A stretch of DNA of 8,110 bases from Acidobacteriota bacterium (lineage in GTDB: Bacteria; Acidobacteriota; Terriglobia; UBA7540): NCBI GenBank assembly GCA_021789565.1, contig JAJYJL010000300.1, forward strand, positions 1-8,110. The letters run 5' to 3'. The notes under the pieces were generated by a model, which saw only the letters and a list, made by a program, of their open reading frames with translations, made no database searches and had not been told where the DNA came from. Positions 6,329 through 8,110 of the stretch are shown here, one piece after another (positions within the stretch are counted from its first letter, which is position 1; every line of letters begins with the position of its first letter). A program made the position numbers and the translations under genes.

Positions 6329-8056
6329 TCACTCAACCTGGAAATTCGTCGTCTGGGTATCCGTCTGGTCCTTTACTTTGTCCGTAATCTTGATCTGCAG
6401 GGTATACTTGCCCGGCTTGAGCAGCTTGGCCGGCATCGTTTTCTCCAATGTAACCTGTTCCGAGGCATCCTTGATGCTGGCCGCTGACTCCGATTGATTC
6501 AAAACCGTTTTGCCATCTTTCGAAATCTCGTACTCGATATTCGCAGATGGCTGGTGCGTCTTAGGATCAAGACCCAGATTATAGACCTGCATGTAAATAC
6601 CAAAATTCTGGCTCTGGGTAAAGACCTGATTCACGCTGGGCCGGACCTTCGTTCCGCCAATGACAAACGGTCCTGACCCGACCTCACTCGTCGGCAGCGG
6701 CTGAATCTGGTCCGCCAGGATCAGCGAACTGCTGGTCAGCTTTCCGTCGCTAAACTGCGGCACGATGATTCCCAGGTTCTGCGATCCTATGTGCCCGCTG
6801 TGGTCATCCTTGATGACAAGGCTCAACTTGTAGCGTCCGGGGTGCAGATACACCGCTTTCTGGTAGACCGACTTCTGGTTCACGTAAGCCTGAAAATCAT
6901 GCTCTGGCACAGACACGGCCACGCTCTGCTCAAAAGTGTCGGCAACTCTTCCGCCAATCGTCGTCAGTTCCCCATAAATGTCAAGGACCGCATTCATCAC
7001 GCCGTCCTTGTTTTCAAATTGCATCTCACGGTTCGGAACCTGGACCGTGATCGGCGTCAGGACCATGTCGTCCGTAATCTTGAGGAAATCGGTCCGGACG
7101 CTGAAGGGCAACAATTGCGACGTCACGGTTGAAGTTACCATACTCCTCAGGTCTTTGAACTTGATGTCCGGCGCCTGGAAGATTTTCGAGTATAGGTCCA
7201 GACGATTAAACTCATTGTATTTCTCGCCCATCATGTTGGAGGTCACCATGGCGGACCCGCTATTCGAGCCCGCTCCTCCACCATTCAGTTGGCCGGGCTG
7301 AATCACCAGATTGGGGTTCCAGATAGATCCGACGGAAACTCCGCCCTGGCATCCCGTCATGTCCCCCGGAACGTTCGCCATTGCGTCCTTCTCGCAGGGG
7401 TTCATCGTCAAGTGATATTCACCCGTCATGGTGGGGTCCACAAACTCTAGTTCCACGTTTTCCCCGATCCCCGGGATGTAGTGGTAGGTCCAGTCTTCAA
7501 ACGGGTACGTCGTCATCGTCGTGGCGGCGCCAGGTCCGGAATAGGGCATCTCAGTTGGATTCGGCACGTAACTGCCGCCGCTCGGATGGCTCTCGATGTC
7601 GTCCGGCGGGCCATACATGATGTAAATGTGCCCGCGGTCGGTGCGCCAGCCTGGAATGCCGGAAGAATAATGCTCGTTCGCGTAGGCAATGCGGCGGTAA
7701 AACTCTTCTTTAAATGCATTCTCGGGTGACCCTGGCATGGGATTGCGGCGCCTCCAGAATTCTTCAATAAACTGGTCGCGCTCTTCGTCGGTGGTCAGCT
7801 TCTTAAAAGCGGCACGTTCCGCAGGTGTAATGATGTAGCCGATCGGCCCGTTAATCCACTTCTTGTACGGGCTCTCCATCTCTTTCTGAATGGCCTTCTG
7901 GCGCCGGCGCTCCTGCTTGGTCAGCTTTTGCTCCTTGTCCTTGCGAGCAAACGCCGGAAATGCGGCCATACCCAGTGCGCTTGCCGCCACCAGTAATACC
8001 GCCAGCCATTGAACTCGACCATTGAGTTTCAGAGAGCTATAAACGCCTGTCCCCAA
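6329..8056 (-). CDS. GWxTD domain-containing exported protein
   Basis: A 575-residue protein when started at TTG 8056. A signal peptide covers about 1-37, with a hydrophobic stretch (QWLAVLLVAASALGMAAF) and a likely cut after AFA. A charged helical segment follows (about 38-66). The GWxTD domain lies at about 68-215, with WINGPIGYIIT, FWRRRNP (100-106) and the signature GWRTD (136-140) in IPGWRTDRGHIYIMYGPPDD. A Gly/Ser-rich linker lies near 258-270. The C-terminal half is beta-rich, with probable Ig-like sandwiches at about 330-435 and 485-575. The only two cysteines (220 and 236) may form a disulfide after export. The family is common in Acidobacteriota and Bacteroidota and has no established biochemical role. 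A tandem TGA TGA ends the gene (6326-6331). The barrel-type gene follows 71 bp downstream, so the two products probably share a location and perhaps a pathway. Confidence 0.9.
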   Translation of the reverse strand: MGTGVYSSLKLNGRVQWLAVLLVAASALGMAAFPAFARKDKEQKLTKQERRRQKAIQKEMESPYKKWINGPIGYIITPAERAAFKKLTTDEERDQFIEEFWRRRNPMPGSPENAFKEEFYRRIAYANEHYSSGIPGWRTDRGHIYIMYGPPDDIESHPSGGSYVPNPTEMPYSGPGAATTMTTYPFEDWTYHYIPGIGENVELEFVDPTMTGEYHLTMNPCEKDAMANVPGDMTGCQGGVSVGSIWNPNLVIQPGQLNGGGAGSNSGSAMVTSNMMGEKYNEFNRLDLYSKIFQAPDIKFKDLRSMVTSTVTSQLLPFSVRTDFLKITDDMVLTPITVQVPNREMQFENKDGVMNAVLDIYGELTTIGGRVADTFEQSVAVSVPEHDFQAYVNQKSVYQKAVYLHPGRYKLSLVIKDDHSGHIGSQNLGIIVPQFSDGKLTSSSLILADQIQPLPTSEVGSGPFVIGGTKVRPSVNQVFTQSQNFGIYMQVYNLGLDPKTHQPSANIEYEISKDGKTVLNQSESAASIKDASEQVTLEKTMPAKLLKPGKYTLQIKITDKVKDQTDTQTTNFQVE

Positions 8057-8063
8057 CTGCACT

Positions 8064-8069
8064 CCTCCT
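8064..8069 (-). promoter_or_regulatory. Shine-Dalgarno AGGAGG that fixes the GWxTD gene start
   Basis: A perfect AGGAGG lies 7 nt before the in-frame TTG at 8056-8054. The frame is also open to an upstream TTG at 8089, but that codon has no purine-rich site before it, and starting there would place AGGAGG inside the gene. Starting at 8056 also gives a signal peptide of normal length. Confidence 0.85.
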
Positions 8070-8097
8070 ACCCCGCCTCGGAGTACCAATCACACCC

Positions 8098-8103
8098 ATT
8101 GTA
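8098..8103 (-). promoter_or_regulatory. Possible -10 element (TACAAT) before the GWxTD gene
   Basis: The minus strand reads TACAAT, a 5-of-6 match to the sigma-70-type -10 hexamer, followed by a leader of about 35 nt to the TTG start. The matching -35 would lie beyond the right edge, so the promoter cannot be confirmed. The remaining bases 8057-8097 hold only the leader and its ribosome binding site. Confidence 0.3.
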
Positions 8104-8110
8104 TTTTTCG

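Noticed and set aside
6329..8089. Longer version of the GWxTD gene starting at TTG 8089
   Set aside because: It has no ribosome binding site, whereas AGGAGG lies 7 nt before the in-frame TTG at 8056. The added 11 residues are Gly-rich and out of place before a signal peptide.
8037..8099. A 20-codon upstream frame from ATG 8099, overlapping the GWxTD start
   Set aside because: It has no Shine-Dalgarno, and the likely transcript start given by the TACAAT element falls after its ATG.

Overview
The window carries four genes, all on the minus strand and read from high to low coordinates. A signal-peptide-bearing GWxTD-domain protein comes first. An outer-membrane-type protein with an N-terminal carboxypeptidase-regulatory-like domain and a beta-rich C-terminal part follows 71 bp later. 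After a 295-bp AT-richer gap comes a large membrane sensor histidine kinase, and then an NtrC-type sigma-54-dependent response regulator that overlaps the kinase by 11 bp and runs off the left edge. GWxTD proteins, carboxypeptidase-regulatory/TonB-receptor-like barrels and numerous NtrC-type regulators are all typical of Acidobacteriota. The moderately high GC of the coding parts agrees. The phylum is inferred from gene content, as there is no rRNA or marker gene here.

Right part (about 4458-8110): two exported, envelope-directed proteins. The GWxTD protein has a clear signal peptide, the diagnostic GWRTD motif and a beta-rich C-terminal half. Its real start is a TTG at 8056, behind an ideal AGGAGG. 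The barrel-type protein has a signal peptide, one CarboxypepD_reg-like fold and a C-terminus ending in Phe like an outer-membrane beta-signal. It is short and shows no obvious TonB plug. The two are probably co-transcribed and may work together at the envelope. Neither family has a settled role.

Middle gap (4163-4457): this holds the most informative non-coding signal. A good sigma-54 (-24/-12) promoter match lies at 4211-4226 and would give a roughly 38-nt leader for the kinase. About 95-145 bp upstream of the predicted start of transcription sits a cluster of related imperfect repeats and dyads (4293-4345), where an enhancer-binding activator would be expected. Since the second gene of the same operon is such an activator, the simplest model is positive autoregulation of the two-component operon.

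Left part (1-4162): the kinase couples a periplasmic PDZ-like domain and a multi-spanning membrane region (ComP-like layout) to GAF, PAS, HisKA and HATPase domains. The regulator has receiver, AAA+ and the beginning of a Fis-type DNA-binding domain, cut by the window edge. Its sigma-54-contacting loop reads GAFTSA instead of GAFTGA. No tRNA, rRNA, CRISPR, insertion sequence or convincing intrinsic terminator was seen.
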